Shown: positions 7,937 through 15,539 of the stretch, in pieces
Numbering within the stretch: position 1 is the first letter of the stretch
Layout: the number at the start of each line of letters is the position of its first letter
Assembly: GCA_964530115.1 (NCBI GenBank)
Contig: CAZGYD010000136.1
Location: 1-16,319 of the forward strand
DNA: 16,319 bases
Origin: Fen-999 sp964530115
GTDB taxonomy: Bacteria > Pseudomonadota > Gammaproteobacteria > Burkholderiales > Rhodocyclaceae
Reading direction: 5' to 3'
Made by a program: the position numbers and the translations under genes
Notes under the pieces: model-generated
Database searches by the model: none
What the model was told of the DNA's origin: nothing
The model's input: the letters and a program-made list of their open reading frames with translations, nothing else

Positions 7937-8419
7937 CTGTCCGCACTCGACGATCTTCGGCGCCAGCACGCGCAGCAGGTCGTGCGGATGGACGCCGACG
8001 AGATAGCCGCGCCGGCCGCCGTTGATGTAGACGAGCGGCAGGTCGAGGATGGTCCGCTCCATGTACACGGGAAGGACTTTCTTCGTGCCGAAGGGCGAGC
8101 AGCCGCCGACGAGATAGCCGGTGTGCCTCTGGACGTCCTCGGGCGAGCAGGGCGAAACCTTCTTCACGCCGAGCTGCCGCGCGAGTTCCTTCGTCGACAC
8201 CCTGCGGTCGCCGTGCATGAGGACGACGAGCGGCCGCCGGCCGTCGTCCTCCATCACCAGCGTCTTTACCACCGCGTGTTCCGGGACGTTGAGCTCGCGG
8301 GCCGAGACGCGGGTGCCGCCGTGCTCTTCGTACTCGTAGAGATGGTTCGAGTGGGCGACGCGGTGCTTGTGCAGGAATTTCGTCGCCGGCGTTTCCGGCA
8401 CCTGGGGGGCAGGCTTCAT
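7931..8419 (-). CDS. ybaK: Cys-tRNA(Pro)/Cys-tRNA(Cys) deacylase YbaK
   Basis: Trans-editing enzyme of the YbaK/EbsC family that hydrolyses mischarged Cys-tRNA(Pro) after it leaves prolyl-tRNA synthetase. The 162-residue product fits the family (about 156-160). The conserved lysine K52 sits in VVKTLV, and the substrate-pocket loop is GYLVGGCSPFGTKK (101-114). The start MKPAPQVPETPATKFLHKHRV has the typical TPATKFL N-terminus. ATG at 8419 lies 2 nt after the xerD stop. It appears to be the last gene of the leuS operon, so an aminoacyl-tRNA synthetase and a trans-editing factor for a different tRNA share one transcript. Role follows the family; no unusual residue was seen. Confidence 0.93.
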   Translation of the reverse strand: MKPAPQVPETPATKFLHKHRVAHSNHLYEYEEHGGTRVSARELNVPEHAVVKTLVMEDDGRRPLVVLMHGDRRVSTKELARQLGVKKVSPCSPEDVQRHTGYLVGGCSPFGTKKVLPVYMERTILDLPLVYINGGRRGYLVGVHPHDLLRVLAPKIVECGQA

Positions 8420-8421
8420 CG

Positions 8422-9330
8422 CTATCCGCGGGGATGGTGGATTTGGTGCAGTCGTTTGAGGCGTTCGCGGGCGACGTGAGTATAGACCTGCGTCGTCGAA
8501 ATGTCGGCGTGGCCGAGCAGCATCTGCACCGCGCGCAGGTCGGCGCCGTGGTTGAGCAGGTGCGTGGCGAAGGCGTGGCGGAGCACGTGCGGCGAGATGC
8601 GCGCCAGCGGAATGCCGGCGGCAGCCGCGTATTTCTTGATCAGGGTCCAGGCCATCTGGCGTGTTACGGCGGCTGAGTTTCGTGCGGAGACGAAAACATA
8701 GTCCGAGTTGTGTCCCTTGAGCAGCGCCGGCCGTCCTTCGGCCAGCCAGCGCTGCAGCCAGTCGGCCGCCACCTCGCCCAGCGGCACGAGGCGCTCCTTC
8801 GCGCCCTTGCCGAACACGCGCACGAGCCCCTCGGCGAGGGAGACCTCGAACAGCTTCAGGCCGACGAGTTCGGAGACGCGCAGGCCGGTGGCGTAGAGCA
8901 GCTCCAGCATCGCCCGGTCGCGCAGCCCGCGCGGCGTGGTGATGTCGGGCGCCGCGAGCAGGTCCTCGACGTTCTTCTCCGAGAGCGTCTTGGGAAACCG
9001 CGCCGTGCGCATCGGCGGCTCGACGTTGAGCATCGGGTCGCCGCCGATGCGGCCCTGGTCGAGCAGCCAGCGGTAGAAGCGGCGCAGCGTCGAGTGCAGG
9101 CGCCGCTGCGATGCCGGCCGAAAGCCGCCGGGGCGTGTGTGCAGGTGTGCGAAATAGCCGTTGATGGCGGCCTCGCCGGCGGCGGCCAGATCGAGCCGCT
9201 GCCCGGCGAGCCAGGCAGCGAAGAGCGCGAGGTCCGAACGGTAGGCCGCGAGCGTGTTCTTTGCCAGCCCGTCGGCGAGCCAGAGCGCGTCCAGGAATTC
9301 GTCGATGAGCTCGGTGTCAGGCCCGTTCAT
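8422..9330 (-). CDS. xerD: Tyrosine recombinase XerD
   Basis: Site-specific recombinase that, with XerC, resolves chromosome dimers at dif under FtsK control. The 302-residue product has the N-terminal SAM-like core-binding domain (about 5-90) and the catalytic domain with R151 (ATGLRVSE), K175 (FGKGAKER), H248 and R251 (SPHVLRHAF), H274 (LLGHADIS) and nucleophile Y283 (TTQVYTHV). The C-terminus ERLKRLHQIHHPRG matches XerD rather than XerC. ATG at 9330 gives the normal length; it lies 14 nt inside the upstream ogt gene. A longer reading from 9384 is unlikely. A phage integrase is excluded by the XerD-specific tail and the housekeeping context. Confidence 0.95.
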   Translation of the reverse strand: MNGPDTELIDEFLDALWLADGLAKNTLAAYRSDLALFAAWLAGQRLDLAAAGEAAINGYFAHLHTRPGGFRPASQRRLHSTLRRFYRWLLDQGRIGGDPMLNVEPPMRTARFPKTLSEKNVEDLLAAPDITTPRGLRDRAMLELLYATGLRVSELVGLKLFEVSLAEGLVRVFGKGAKERLVPLGEVAADWLQRWLAEGRPALLKGHNSDYVFVSARNSAAVTRQMAWTLIKKYAAAAGIPLARISPHVLRHAFATHLLNHGADLRAVQMLLGHADISTTQVYTHVARERLKRLHQIHHPRG

Positions 9331-9787
9331 GCGCCAGCAGCCAGCGCTTGACTTCGAGCAGGAAGCCGCCGCGCTGGCGGGCAAAGCCGCCCAGGCCGCC
9401 TCCGGCGGCGACGACGCGGTGGCAGGGGACGACGACCGGATACGGGTTGGCGCCGCAGGCGTTGCCGACGGCGCGCGGCGAGCTGGAAAGTGCCCTCGCC
9501 AGTTCGCCGTAGCTGCGTGTGGCGCCGCGCGGGATCGCGGCGATGCCGGCCCAGACCCGGCGCTGGAACGGCGTGCCCGCCGGCGCGAGCGGCAGGGAGA
9601 AGGCGAACGAGGGATCGGCGAGCCAGGCCGAGAGCTGCTCCGCCGCGGTGGCCGCGAGGGGCGAGCGCGGCGCCAGCGCGTCGCGCGGTTCGAGGAAGTC
9701 GATGCCGGTGATCAGGCGGTCGTCGCAGCGCACGCCGAGGCAAAAGCCCGGCGCCGTGATGACGGCCTGGTAGGCCGCGTCAGCCAC
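9317..9787 (-). CDS. ogt: Methylated-DNA--protein-cysteine methyltransferase
   Basis: Suicide repair protein that moves the alkyl group from O6-alkylguanine to its own cysteine. The 156-residue product has the C-terminal DNA-binding and active-site domain: TPFQRRVWAGIAAIPRGATRSYGELA (72-97), the arginine finger helix RAVGNACGANP (105-115) and the acceptor C122 in VPCHRVV, followed by GGLGGF. The N-terminal domain is short. There is no Ada-type zinc domain or AraC domain, so this is a free-standing Ogt-type protein. The start is GTG at 9787, overlapping the proA stop by 8 nt; no ATG gives a suitable length. Its 3' end overlaps xerD by 14 nt. Expression with housekeeping genes suggests constitutive rather than alkylation-induced production. 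Confidence 0.92.
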   Translation of the reverse strand: MADAAYQAVITAPGFCLGVRCDDRLITGIDFLEPRDALAPRSPLAATAAEQLSAWLADPSFAFSLPLAPAGTPFQRRVWAGIAAIPRGATRSYGELARALSSSPRAVGNACGANPYPVVVPCHRVVAAGGGLGGFARQRGGFLLEVKRWLLAHERA

Positions 9788-11036
9788 GGACTTCGCCGTT
9801 GCCGAGGACGATCCACTTCTGCGAGGTGAGCCCCTCGAGCCCCACGGGCCCGCGCGCGTGGAACTTGTCGGTCGAGATGCCGATCTCGGCGCCCAGGCCG
9901 TACTCGAAGCCGTCGGCGAAACGCGTCGAGGTGTTGACCATCACCGAGCTCGAATCGACCTCGCGCAGGAAGCGCATGGCGTTCGTGTAGTTCTCGGTGA
10001 CGATCGCGTCGGTGTGCGCGGACGAGTACTTGTTGATGTGCGCGATCGCCTCGCCGACGTCGGCGACGATCTTGCAGGAGATGATCGCCGCGAGGTACTC
10101 GGTGTAGTAATCCTCTTCGGTCGCCGGCTTCGCCCCGGGCACCAGCGCGAGCGTCTCGGGACAGCCGCGGATCTCGACGCCGCGGTCCTGGAGCATCCGG
10201 GCCAGCGCCGGCAGCTGCGCCGCGGCGACGGGGCGGGCCACCAGCAGCGACTCGGCCGTGTTGCAGGTGCCGAGCCGCTGTGTCTTGGCGTTCTCGAGGA
10301 TCGCGAGCGCCTTGGCCGGATCGGCGAACTCGTCGACATAGACGTGGCAGTTGCCGTCGAGGTGCTTGATCACCGGCACGCGCGCCTCTTTCGAGATGCG
10401 CTCGATCAGGCCCTTGCCACCGCGCGGGACGATGACATCGACGTATTCGGGCATGGCCACGAGATGGCCGACCGCCTCGCGGTCGGTCGTCTCGATCACC
10501 TGCACGGCCTTTTCCGGCAATCCGGCGGCGACGAGCCCTGCGCGCACGCAGGCGGCGATCGCCTGATTGCTGCGGATCGCCTCCTTGCCGCCGCGCAGGA
10601 TCGCGGCATTGCCCGACTTGAGGCAGAGCGCCGCGGCGTCGGCGGTGACGTTGGGGCGCGCCTCGTAGATGATGCCGACCACGCCGAGCGGCACGCGCAT
10701 GCGGCCGACCTGGATGCCGGTCGGCCGGCGCTTGAGGTCGGTGATCTCGCCGACCGGATCGGGAAGCTGAGCGACCTGTTCGAGGCCCTGGGCCATGCCC
10801 TCGACGCCCTTCGACGTCAGCGTCAGGCGGTCGATCATCGCCGCGTCGAGGCCGGCGGCCTTCGCTTCGGCGACGTCTTCGGCATTGGCGGCGAGCAGGC
10901 GGTCGCGGCCGTCGCGGATCGCTTTCGCCATCGCCAGCAGGGCGGCGTTCTTGGCCGCCGTCGAAGCCTTCGCCATCTCGCGCGAGGCGGCGCGTGCGGC
11001 GCGGCCGACGCCTTCCATGTAGTCTTTCACGTTCAT
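9780..11036 (-). CDS. proA: Gamma-glutamyl phosphate reductase ProA
   Basis: NADPH-dependent enzyme that reduces gamma-glutamyl phosphate to glutamate semialdehyde, the second step of proline synthesis. The 418-residue product (E. coli 417) is an aldehyde dehydrogenase-fold protein. Characteristic segments are PLGVVGIIYEARPNVTAD (116-133), CLKSGNAAILRGGKEA (138-153), VIVPRGGKGLIERI (201-214), the catalytic cysteine C258 in KTQRLGTCNTAESLLV, and the C-terminal GLGAEIGISTDKFHARGPVGLEGLTS. ATG at 11036 overlaps the holA stop (ATGA). proB, its usual partner, is not in the window. It lies mid-operon between holA and ogt. Confidence 0.97.
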   Translation of the reverse strand: MNVKDYMEGVGRAARAASREMAKASTAAKNAALLAMAKAIRDGRDRLLAANAEDVAEAKAAGLDAAMIDRLTLTSKGVEGMAQGLEQVAQLPDPVGEITDLKRRPTGIQVGRMRVPLGVVGIIYEARPNVTADAAALCLKSGNAAILRGGKEAIRSNQAIAACVRAGLVAAGLPEKAVQVIETTDREAVGHLVAMPEYVDVIVPRGGKGLIERISKEARVPVIKHLDGNCHVYVDEFADPAKALAILENAKTQRLGTCNTAESLLVARPVAAAQLPALARMLQDRGVEIRGCPETLALVPGAKPATEEDYYTEYLAAIISCKIVADVGEAIAHINKYSSAHTDAIVTENYTNAMRFLREVDSSSVMVNTSTRFADGFEYGLGAEIGISTDKFHARGPVGLEGLTSQKWIVLGNGEVRG

Positions 11037-11920
11037 CCGGCTGTCCTCGTCAGTCGCAGGGCCAGTTGCAGCATTTCATCCCAGACGTCGCCTCTGGCGA
11101 CGCCCTTGATCATGCGGTCGATTCGCGCGGCGTGCAAGATGGCGGCCCTCGCGGCCCGCTGGCGGGCTTCATTGGCGATCGTCCAGAGCACCAGCGGCAG
11201 GGCGGCACCCTCGGCCTCGAGGCCGTCGAGCGTGCGTGCGCAGCGCGCGGCATCGTTGGCGCGCAAGGCATCGCGCAGCGCATCGACGTCGTAGCGCGCG
11301 ACATTGAGCACCGCCGCCTCGACGTCGGCGAGCGAAAGCGCGCCTTCGGGGTAGAGCAGGCCGAGCTTGAGGATCTCCTGATGCGCGGCGAGCAGGTTGC
11401 CCTCGACGTGGGCGGCGATGAAGTCGAGCGCCTCGCGCGGCGCGCGCTGGCGCTGCCGTGCGAGCCGGCCGGCGATCCAGTCCGGCAGCTTGGCCGGCGC
11501 GGGCGGATGGCATTCGACCGTGACGCCGGCTTCGGCGAGCCGGACGAACCACGCCGCCTTCTTGGTCTGCCAGTCGAGCTCCGGCAGCGAGACGAGCGTG
11601 ACGGTCCCCGCGGGCGGATTCGCGCAGTAGCGGCCGAGCGCCTCGCCGCCTTCGCGGCCGGGCTTGCCCGAAGGGATGCGCAGGTCGATCAGCTTGTCGC
11701 CGCCGAAGAGCGACAGATTGCCGGCGGCGAGGAAAAGGTCGTCCCAGCGGAAGCCCGGCGTCGCGACGAGCACCTCGCGCTCGCCGTAGCCCTGCCGGCG
11801 TGCGGCGGCCCGGATCGCGTCGGCGGCCTCGGTGGCGAGCAGCGGATCGCCATGGACGATCCACAGCGGCGTCAGCGGCTGCTCCAGCCGGGCGGCGAGC
11901 TGTTCCGGGCGCAGGTTCAT
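11033..11920 (-). CDS. holA: DNA polymerase III delta subunit HolA, shortened in the C-terminal domain
   Basis: Delta subunit of the clamp loader, which opens the beta clamp. The protein begins MNLRPEQLAARLEQ like the family, and the clamp-binding Leu-Phe pair is present (L71-F72 in NLSLFGGDKLID, equivalent to E. coli L73-F74). Domain II landmarks are PDWIAGRLARQ and HVEGNLLAAHQEILKL. The product is only 295 residues against about 335-345 normally. The gap is internal: after LPLVLWTIANEAR (241-253) the sequence jumps in 12 residues to the terminal helix RIDRMIKGVARGDVWDEML. About 45 residues of domain III, including the usual RVWGxRQ-like segment, are missing. Reading frame and both ends are intact, so it is not a frameshift. 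ATG at 11920 overlaps the lptE stop (ATGA), and the holA stop overlaps proA. The identity is secure; whether domain III still folds is open. Confidence 0.9.
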   Translation of the reverse strand: MNLRPEQLAARLEQPLTPLWIVHGDPLLATEAADAIRAAARRQGYGEREVLVATPGFRWDDLFLAAGNLSLFGGDKLIDLRIPSGKPGREGGEALGRYCANPPAGTVTLVSLPELDWQTKKAAWFVRLAEAGVTVECHPPAPAKLPDWIAGRLARQRQRAPREALDFIAAHVEGNLLAAHQEILKLGLLYPEGALSLADVEAAVLNVARYDVDALRDALRANDAARCARTLDGLEAEGAALPLVLWTIANEARQRAARAAILHAARIDRMIKGVARGDVWDEMLQLALRLTRTAG

Positions 11921-12423
11921 GTGCCGTCGCGCGCCCGCGGCGGCTTCGCCGCCGACAGGCGGCGCAGCAGCTGCTGGATGAGGTCGTTCTGGATGTCCTT
12001 CCACAGCAGCGCCTCTTCGGCCTGCTTGGAGAGCACGGCGGCATCGTCGAAGGTCATGTCGCGGGAGATCCGGATCGTGCTCTGGGGCAGGAAGTCGCGG
12101 CCCTGCGGATCGGTGACGCGGAAGACGAAGGTGCGCTCGAGCTGGAATTCGCGCACGCGGCCCGCCGAGTTGAGCGAAAGAATGCGCTTTTGCGGCGTGT
12201 CGCCGAGCACGCTGAGCGTCGCCTGGGCCTCCTGCGGGCTGCGGACGACGCGCGTGGCCGTCGAGGCCTCGACGCTGCGCTTGATCACCGCGTGCAGCTC
12301 CGAGGATTCCGGCTGGGCGATGTAGAGCGTCTCGAAGGGCAGCGAATAGGCGCCCCGCAACTGGAAGCCGCAGGCCGCGGCCATCAGCGCGAAGACGAGC
12401 GACAAGACGTGCGTGGCGCGCAT
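11917..12423 (-). CDS. lptE: LPS-assembly lipoprotein LptE
   Basis: Outer-membrane lipoprotein that plugs the LptD barrel and completes LPS export to the cell surface. The 168-residue product has a lipoprotein signal peptide with lipobox AAAC (acylated cysteine C18) followed by the family hallmark GFQLRG. Further LptE-like features are YIAQPESSELHAVIKRSVEA, a central beta-rich region with LSLNSAGRVREFQL, and a C-terminal helix with DIQNDLIQQLLRRL. ATG at 12423 lies 3 nt after the leuS stop, and its TGA overlaps holA. The order leuS-lptE-holA is widely conserved in beta- and gammaproteobacteria, which supports the call despite the low sequence conservation of the family. Confidence 0.93.
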   Translation of the reverse strand: MRATHVLSLVFALMAAACGFQLRGAYSLPFETLYIAQPESSELHAVIKRSVEASTATRVVRSPQEAQATLSVLGDTPQKRILSLNSAGRVREFQLERTFVFRVTDPQGRDFLPQSTIRISRDMTFDDAAVLSKQAEEALLWKDIQNDLIQQLLRRLSAAKPPRARDGT

Positions 12424-12426
12424 CGG

Positions 12427-14997
12427 TCAGGCGACGATATTGACGAGGCGACCGGGGACGACGACGACCTTCTTCGCCGGCCGGCCCTCCATGAACTTCT
12501 GCGCGGCTTCCGAGGCGACGGCGGCTGCCTCGATGGCGACACGGTCCGCGCCGGCCGGCACGCGGACGTTGCCCCGCGTCTTGCCATTCACCTGGAGCAC
12601 CAGCTCGATCTCGTCCTGCACGAGGGCGTCTTCCAGCGGCTCGGGCCAGGGCGCGTCGAGGATGTCGTCGCCGTAGCCCAGTTCCCGCCAGAGCACATGG
12701 CAGACATGCGGGGTGATCGGAGAGAGCAGGCGCAGCAGGATCGAGAAGCCTTCGCGCGCATGCGGATCGTCCGGCGCTTTTTCGAGGGCATTCAACATCT
12801 TCATCGCCGCCGAGGCGACGGTGTTGAACTGCATTTTGCCGAGGTCGTAGTTGGCCTGCCTGAGCAGCAGATGGATCTCGCGGCGCAGCGGCGTCGTGGC
12901 CGGGGCCTCCAGACTCAGCCGCGGTAACACGCCGGCACGCAGGGCGTGACCGAAGGCCCACAGCCGCTTGAGGAAGCGGAAGGCGCCCTCGACGCCGGTA
13001 TCCGACCATTCGAGCGTCTGTTCGGGCGGGCTCGCGAACATCATGAAGAAGCGCGCGGTGTCGGCGCCGTAGCGCTCGATCAGCGCCTGCGGATCGACGC
13101 CGTTCTTCTTGGACTTGGACATCGTGCCGATGCCCTGGTAATCGACCGGCCGGCCGTCGGCCTTCGAGACCGCGCCGGTGACGTGGCCTGCCTCGTCGCG
13201 CACCGGCTCGACTTCGTCGGGCGCGAAATACTCGATGCCGCCCTTCTCGGTGCGGCGGCTGAAGATGTGGTTGAGCACCATGCCCTGGGTGAGCAGGTTG
13301 GCGAACGGCTCATCGACCGCGAGCAGGCCGAGATCGCGCATCACCTTGGTCCAGAAGCGCGAGTAGAGCAGGTGCAGGATCGCGTGCTCGATGCCGCCGA
13401 TGTACTGGTCGACCGGCATCCAGTAGGCGGCGCGCGCATCGACCATGGTCGCGGCGTCGGGCGAGCAGTAGCGCGCGTAGTACCACGAGGAGTCGACGAA
13501 GGTGTCCATCGTGTCCGTCTCGCGCCGGGCCGGCTTGCCGCACTTCGGGCAGGCGCAGCGGAGAAAGTCTTCGCGCCGGTTGAGCGGATTGCCGGAGCCG
13601 TCGGGCACGCAGTCTTCAGGCAGGACGACGGGCAGCTGGTCGTCGGGCACCGGCACGTCACCGCAAGCCTCGCAATGGATGATCGGGATCGGGCAGCCCC
13701 AGTAGCGCTGGCGCGAGATGCCCCAGTCGCGCAGCCGGTACTGGACCTGCTTGTCGCCGAGATCCCTGGCCTTGAGGTCGGCGGCGATGGCATCGACGGC
13801 CTGCTGGTGGTCGAGGCCGTCGTATTTGCCGGAATTGATGCAGACGCCGTTCTGCTTGTCGGCGTACCAGTCCTGCCAGGCATCGAGCGAGTAGGTCTTG
13901 CCGGGCACCTCGATGACCTGGCGGATCGGCAGACCGTATTTCTTGGCGAAGGCGAAGTCGCGCTCGTCATGCGCCGGCACGGCCATCACCGCGCCTTCGC
14001 CATAGCCCATGAGCACGTAGTTGCCGACCCAGACCTCGATCTTCTCGCCGGTCAGCGGATGCTCGACGAAGATGCCGGTCGGCATGCCCTTCTTTTCCAT
14101 CGTCGCGAGATCGGCCTCCATGACCGAACCCTGCTTGCACTCCTCGATGAAGGCGGCGAGCCGCGGGTTGTCGCGCGCGGCGCGCGTGGCCAGCGGATGC
14201 TCGGCGGCCACGGCGCAGAAGGTAACGCCCATGATCGTGTCGGCACGGGTGGTGAAGACCCAGAGCAGCTCCTTCCTGCCGTCCAGGTCGTAGGGGAAGG
14301 CGAAGCGCACGCCAAAGCTCTTGCCGATCCAGTTGGCCTGCATGGTCTTGACCCGCTCCGGCCAGCCGGGAAGTTGGTCGAGCGCGCCAAGCAGCTCGTC
14401 GGCGTATTTCGTGATGGCGAGGTAGTAACCCGGAATCTCGCGCTTCTCGACGATGGCGCCTGTGCGCCAGCCGCGGCCGTCGATCACCTGCTCGTTGGCG
14501 AGCACGGTCTGGTCGACCGGGTCCCAATTCACGATCTGGGTCTTCTTGTAGGCGATGCCCTTTTCCAGCATGCGCAGGAACAGCCACTGGTTCCACTTGT
14601 AATAGTCCGGCTTGCAGGTGGCCAGCTCGCGCTCCCAGTCGATGGCGAAGCCCAGCGACTGGAGCTGCTTCTTCATGTAGGCGATGTTGTCGTAGGTCCA
14701 CTGCGCCGGCGGCACCTTGTTCTGGATCGCGGCGTTTTCGGCCGGCAGGCCGAAGGCGTCCCAGCCCATGGGCTGGAGCACGTTGTAGCCGCGCATCCGG
14801 TGATGGCGCGTCAGCACGTCGCCGATCGTGTAATTGCGTACGTGCCCCATGTGCAGCTTGCCCGACGGATAGGGGAACATCGACAGGCAGTAGTACTTCG
14901 GCTTCGTCGCGTCCTCGACGGCGCGGAAGGAATTGCGGGACTGCCAATGGGCCTGTGCGGCCCGCTCGATGTCGGCGGGAATGTACTTGTCCTGCAT
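12427..14997 (-). CDS. leuS: Leucyl-tRNA synthetase LeuS
   Basis: Class I synthetase that charges tRNA(Leu) and edits mischarged products. The 856-residue product (E. coli 860) has the HIGH-type motif HMGH (49-52), FPYPSGKLHMGHVRNYTIGD, and the CP1 editing domain with the threonine-rich TTRADTIMGVTF and YGEGAVMAVPAHDERD. The zinc-type CEACGD and CPKCGKPARRE knuckles follow, then the signature TMSKSKKNGVDP. In this last motif threonine replaces the first lysine of KMSKS, while the catalytic second lysine is retained; the same variant occurs in other betaproteobacteria as far as I recall. The anticodon-binding and C-terminal tRNA-binding domains are complete. ATG at 14997 gives the standard N-terminus MQDKYIPADIE. 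No clear Shine-Dalgarno is seen. First gene of the seven-gene operon. Confidence 0.97.
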   Translation of the reverse strand: MQDKYIPADIERAAQAHWQSRNSFRAVEDATKPKYYCLSMFPYPSGKLHMGHVRNYTIGDVLTRHHRMRGYNVLQPMGWDAFGLPAENAAIQNKVPPAQWTYDNIAYMKKQLQSLGFAIDWERELATCKPDYYKWNQWLFLRMLEKGIAYKKTQIVNWDPVDQTVLANEQVIDGRGWRTGAIVEKREIPGYYLAITKYADELLGALDQLPGWPERVKTMQANWIGKSFGVRFAFPYDLDGRKELLWVFTTRADTIMGVTFCAVAAEHPLATRAARDNPRLAAFIEECKQGSVMEADLATMEKKGMPTGIFVEHPLTGEKIEVWVGNYVLMGYGEGAVMAVPAHDERDFAFAKKYGLPIRQVIEVPGKTYSLDAWQDWYADKQNGVCINSGKYDGLDHQQAVDAIAADLKARDLGDKQVQYRLRDWGISRQRYWGCPIPIIHCEACGDVPVPDDQLPVVLPEDCVPDGSGNPLNRREDFLRCACPKCGKPARRETDTMDTFVDSSWYYARYCSPDAATMVDARAAYWMPVDQYIGGIEHAILHLLYSRFWTKVMRDLGLLAVDEPFANLLTQGMVLNHIFSRRTEKGGIEYFAPDEVEPVRDEAGHVTGAVSKADGRPVDYQGIGTMSKSKKNGVDPQALIERYGADTARFFMMFASPPEQTLEWSDTGVEGAFRFLKRLWAFGHALRAGVLPRLSLEAPATTPLRREIHLLLRQANYDLGKMQFNTVASAAMKMLNALEKAPDDPHAREGFSILLRLLSPITPHVCHVLWRELGYGDDILDAPWPEPLEDALVQDEIELVLQVNGKTRGNVRVPAGADRVAIEAAAVASEAAQKFMEGRPAKKVVVVPGRLVNIVA

Positions 14998-15014
14998 GGC
15001 CGGCCAATTTTCAG

Positions 15015-15047
15015 GGAAAGGCGCGGATTATACGCCCGCGCCTTTCC
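15015..15047. promoter_or_regulatory. leuS promoter -10 inside a perfect 12-bp inverted repeat
   Basis: GGAAAGGCGCGG (15015-15026) and CCGCGCCTTTCC (15036-15047) are perfect inverted repeats with a 9-nt spacer. The spacer holds TATAAT on the minus strand (15032-15027). The -35 region is weak. The predicted start falls near 15020, inside the downstream arm, so the full hairpin would not be in leuS mRNA; a DNA operator is the simpler reading. No T-run follows on either strand, so it is not an intrinsic terminator for the upstream minus-strand gene. The -10 and discriminator match those of rpsU. Confidence 0.7.
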
Positions 15048-15063
15048 GGCTCGACCGGCCCGG

Positions 15064-15408
15064 TCAGTGCTGACGGGCGTGCAGGCCGCGGGCGAGGATG
15101 TGCAGCGAGCGGATCGGTGCGAGGGCGATCTCGTCGATGGCCTCGATCCGTGCCGCCACGAAGCGCTGCATGGCTCGCGCCCAGGGGCGCCAGCCGAACG
15201 AGGCTTCGTCCTCGCGGCGGGATTCGGCAGCCAGAAGCTGCAGGAGTTCGTCCATCGCGGCACGCCAGAATTCCGGTGAGCCGGGGTCGCCGACATGCGC
15301 AGCGTGCTTGAGGGCCGAGCGCCAGAGGACTTCGGCGCGCCGCTCGCTGATGCCGGCCTCGTGGGCCAGCCAGGGCAGCATTTTTGGCGGGTGGGCCAGG
15401 GGGTTCAT
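15064..15408 (-). CDS. Small conserved-looking protein of unknown function
   Basis: Predicted 114-residue soluble protein that I cannot assign to a named family. It looks like a real gene: ATG at 15408 has GGAG 7 nt upstream, a TTGAAT-17-TAAAAT promoter precedes it, and the reading frame has GC-rich third positions. The N-terminal part, PPKMLPWLAHEAGISERRAEVLWRSALKHAA, has helical character and resembles a short helix-turn-helix-like segment. The middle is rich in charged and aromatic residues (SPEFWRAAMDELLQLLAAES, then REDEASFGWRPWARAMQRF), followed by an amphipathic C-terminal helix. There is no signal peptide, membrane segment or cysteine. It is divergent from uvrD and 66 nt upstream of leuS on the same strand. 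Similar proteins seem to exist in related betaproteobacteria, but this is from memory only. Confidence 0.75.
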   Translation of the reverse strand: MNPLAHPPKMLPWLAHEAGISERRAEVLWRSALKHAAHVGDPGSPEFWRAAMDELLQLLAAESRREDEASFGWRPWARAMQRFVAARIEAIDEIALAPIRSLHILARGLHARQH

Positions 15409-15441
15409 GTGCCATCTCCATGATGCAGTGCAGCATTACCA

Positions 15442-15470
15442 ATTTTATGGGCGAGATTCTCGATATTCAA
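15442..15470 (-). promoter_or_regulatory. Promoter of the unknown small gene
   Basis: On the minus strand TTGAAT (15470-15465) and TAAAAT (15447-15442) are separated by 17 bp, in the most AT-rich patch of this otherwise GC-rich window. The spacer contains a small palindrome, CGAGA-T-TCTCG (15452-15462, plus-strand reading), that could be an operator. Predicted transcription start is near 15435, about 27 nt before the ATG. Confidence 0.6.
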
Positions 15471-15539
15471 TCGGTGAAGATGAAATGGTGTTGCGATGCA
15501 TCACGATGGCCGCCGGCTGGGGCGGCTCCCCGTCGCCCC

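Noticed and set aside
8422..9330. A phage or integron integrase marking a mobile element
   Set aside because: All catalytic positions and the C-terminal HHPR tail match housekeeping XerD. No att-like repeats or phage genes are nearby.
9317..9330. 14-nt overlap of ogt and xerD as a possible frameshift fusion
   Set aside because: Both proteins are complete with normal ends, and short overlaps are the rule in this operon.
9858..11294. A 478-codon plus-strand open frame opposite proA and holA
   Set aside because: Shadow frame spanning two genuine minus-strand genes; no ribosome site or domain.
11033..13009. HolA extended N-terminally to 658 residues as a possible fusion protein
   Set aside because: The extension lies over lptE and leuS in another frame and is Arg/Ala/Pro-rich noise. 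The true start MNLRPEQL at 11920 overlaps the lptE stop as in other genomes.
15015..15047. The palindrome as an intrinsic terminator of the small upstream gene
   Set aside because: No T-run follows on either strand, and the spacer is a perfect -10 box for leuS.
12946..15279. A 777-codon plus-strand open frame opposite leuS
   Set aside because: It is the antisense shadow of a GC-rich gene: no ribosome site, no recognisable domain, and low-complexity Arg/Leu/Asp/Val-rich composition. leuS on the other strand is complete and well conserved.
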